Assembly: GCA_002333425.1 (NCBI GenBank)
Contig: DDBL01000182.1
Coordinates: forward strand, 8,947 to 14,896
Reading direction: 5' to 3'
Length of the DNA stretch: 5,950 bases
From: Leptospiraceae bacterium UBA2033
GTDB taxonomy: Bacteria > Spirochaetota > Leptospiria > Leptospirales > Leptospiraceae
In this document: one piece after another, positions 5,619-5,950 of the stretch
Position numbering within the stretch: position 1 is the stretch's first letter
How the letters are laid out: the number at the start of each line of letters is the position of its first letter
Translations under genes and position numbers: made by a program
Notes under the pieces: model-generated
Told to the model about the DNA's origin: nothing
What the model saw: the letters and a program-made list of their open reading frames with translations, nothing else
The model's database searches: none

Positions 5619-5950
5619 ATGTTTAATTTTATTAAAAAACTTTTTGGTTTTAAACCAAAGTATAAATCACATCCAGAAGCAGTTGTAATTTCCTGTTTCT
5701 TTAATCCACAAAATTCACCTTATAGAGTAAAGGCATTTAACGAATTCTATGAATCTATACAAGACGTGAATCACTGTATAATTGAATGTGTCATAGGGAG
5801 CGCCAAACCGCAATTACCCGAAAATGAAAATATCAAACGTATCTATACAGAAAATTTACTCTGGCACAAAGAAGCTCTTCTAAATAAAATTATTTCAGAA
5901 TACCTTCCAGCGAAGTATAAATATATTTTCTGGGTAGATGCAGATATTCT
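5619..5950 (+). CDS. Probable GT-A-type glycosyltransferase, N-terminal part (partial, runs off right edge)
   Basis: The frame stays open for 110 codons from ATG at 5619 to the window edge, so the C-terminus is missing. After a basic start (MFNFIKKLFGFKPKYK) comes a beta-strand AVVISCFFNPQNSPYR (residues 21-36), resembling the first Rossmann-like strand of GT-A enzymes. WHKEALLNKII follows at 82-92, then YKYIFWVDADIL at 100-111. The hydrophobic strand ending in D107-A-D109 is a textbook DxD motif, which binds the metal and nucleotide-sugar in GT-A glycosyltransferases. The exact family, sugar donor and acceptor cannot be told from this part. No signal peptide is seen, so it should act in the cytoplasm or at the inner membrane face. 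It lies 24 bases after the 740-residue repeat-protein gene and is probably translated from the same mRNA. Confidence 0.75.
   Translation, partial: MFNFIKKLFGFKPKYKSHPEAVVISCFFNPQNSPYRVKAFNEFYESIQDVNHCIIECVIGSAKPQLPENENIKRIYTENLLWHKEALLNKIISEYLPAKYKYIFWVDADI

Noticed and set aside
5643..5659. Inverted repeat TTTGGTTT-T-AAACCAAA just inside the right-edge glycosyltransferase gene.
   Set aside because: It lies within the coding sequence, is all A/T apart from two G-C pairs per arm, and is explained by the codons for LFGFKPK. There is no sign of a terminator or attenuator.

Overview
The window is AT-rich bacterial DNA, roughly one third G+C by eye, with A/T-ending codons and lysine- and asparagine-rich proteins. 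The composition and the mix of genes (orphan secreted repeat proteins, a DUF2779 nuclease, glycosyltransferases) fit a spirochaete such as Leptospira. This is an inference: no rRNA, tRNA or other taxonomic marker is present.

Layout: (1) 1-461, minus strand, is the N-terminal third to half of a GT4-type glycosyltransferase that runs off the left edge. (2) 494-991, minus strand, lies 32 bases upstream of it in the transcription direction and probably shares its transcript. It encodes a small secreted protein made of six near-identical four-cysteine modules. (3) 992-1232 is a divergent control region with a perfect 15-base palindrome and two similar candidate promoters. (4) 1233-1748, plus strand, is an unrecognised 171-residue helical, basic protein. 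(5) 1745-3298, minus strand, is a DUF2779 protein: a Cas4-like PD-(D/E)XK iron-sulphur nuclease domain followed by a DEDD-type exonuclease domain. Its stop codon overlaps that of gene 4, inside a hairpin. (6) 3299-3371 is a short divergent spacer. (7) 3372-5594, plus strand, is a 740-residue secreted YD/RHS-like repeat protein with nine cysteine pairs. (8) 5619-5950, plus strand, 24 bases after it, is the start of a second probable glycosyltransferase with a DxD motif, cut by the right edge.

The two outer units each pair a secreted, cysteine-rich repeat protein with a glycosyltransferase gene, which suggests a cell-surface or envelope role. The nuclease and the orphan gene lie between them and have no evident functional link to the surface genes. 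No CRISPR array, transposase, integrase, tRNA or rRNA was seen. The most interesting items are the recently amplified cysteine-module gene, the disulphide-loop versus glycine-turn alternation in the 740-residue protein, and the stand-alone Cas4-like/DEDD fusion.
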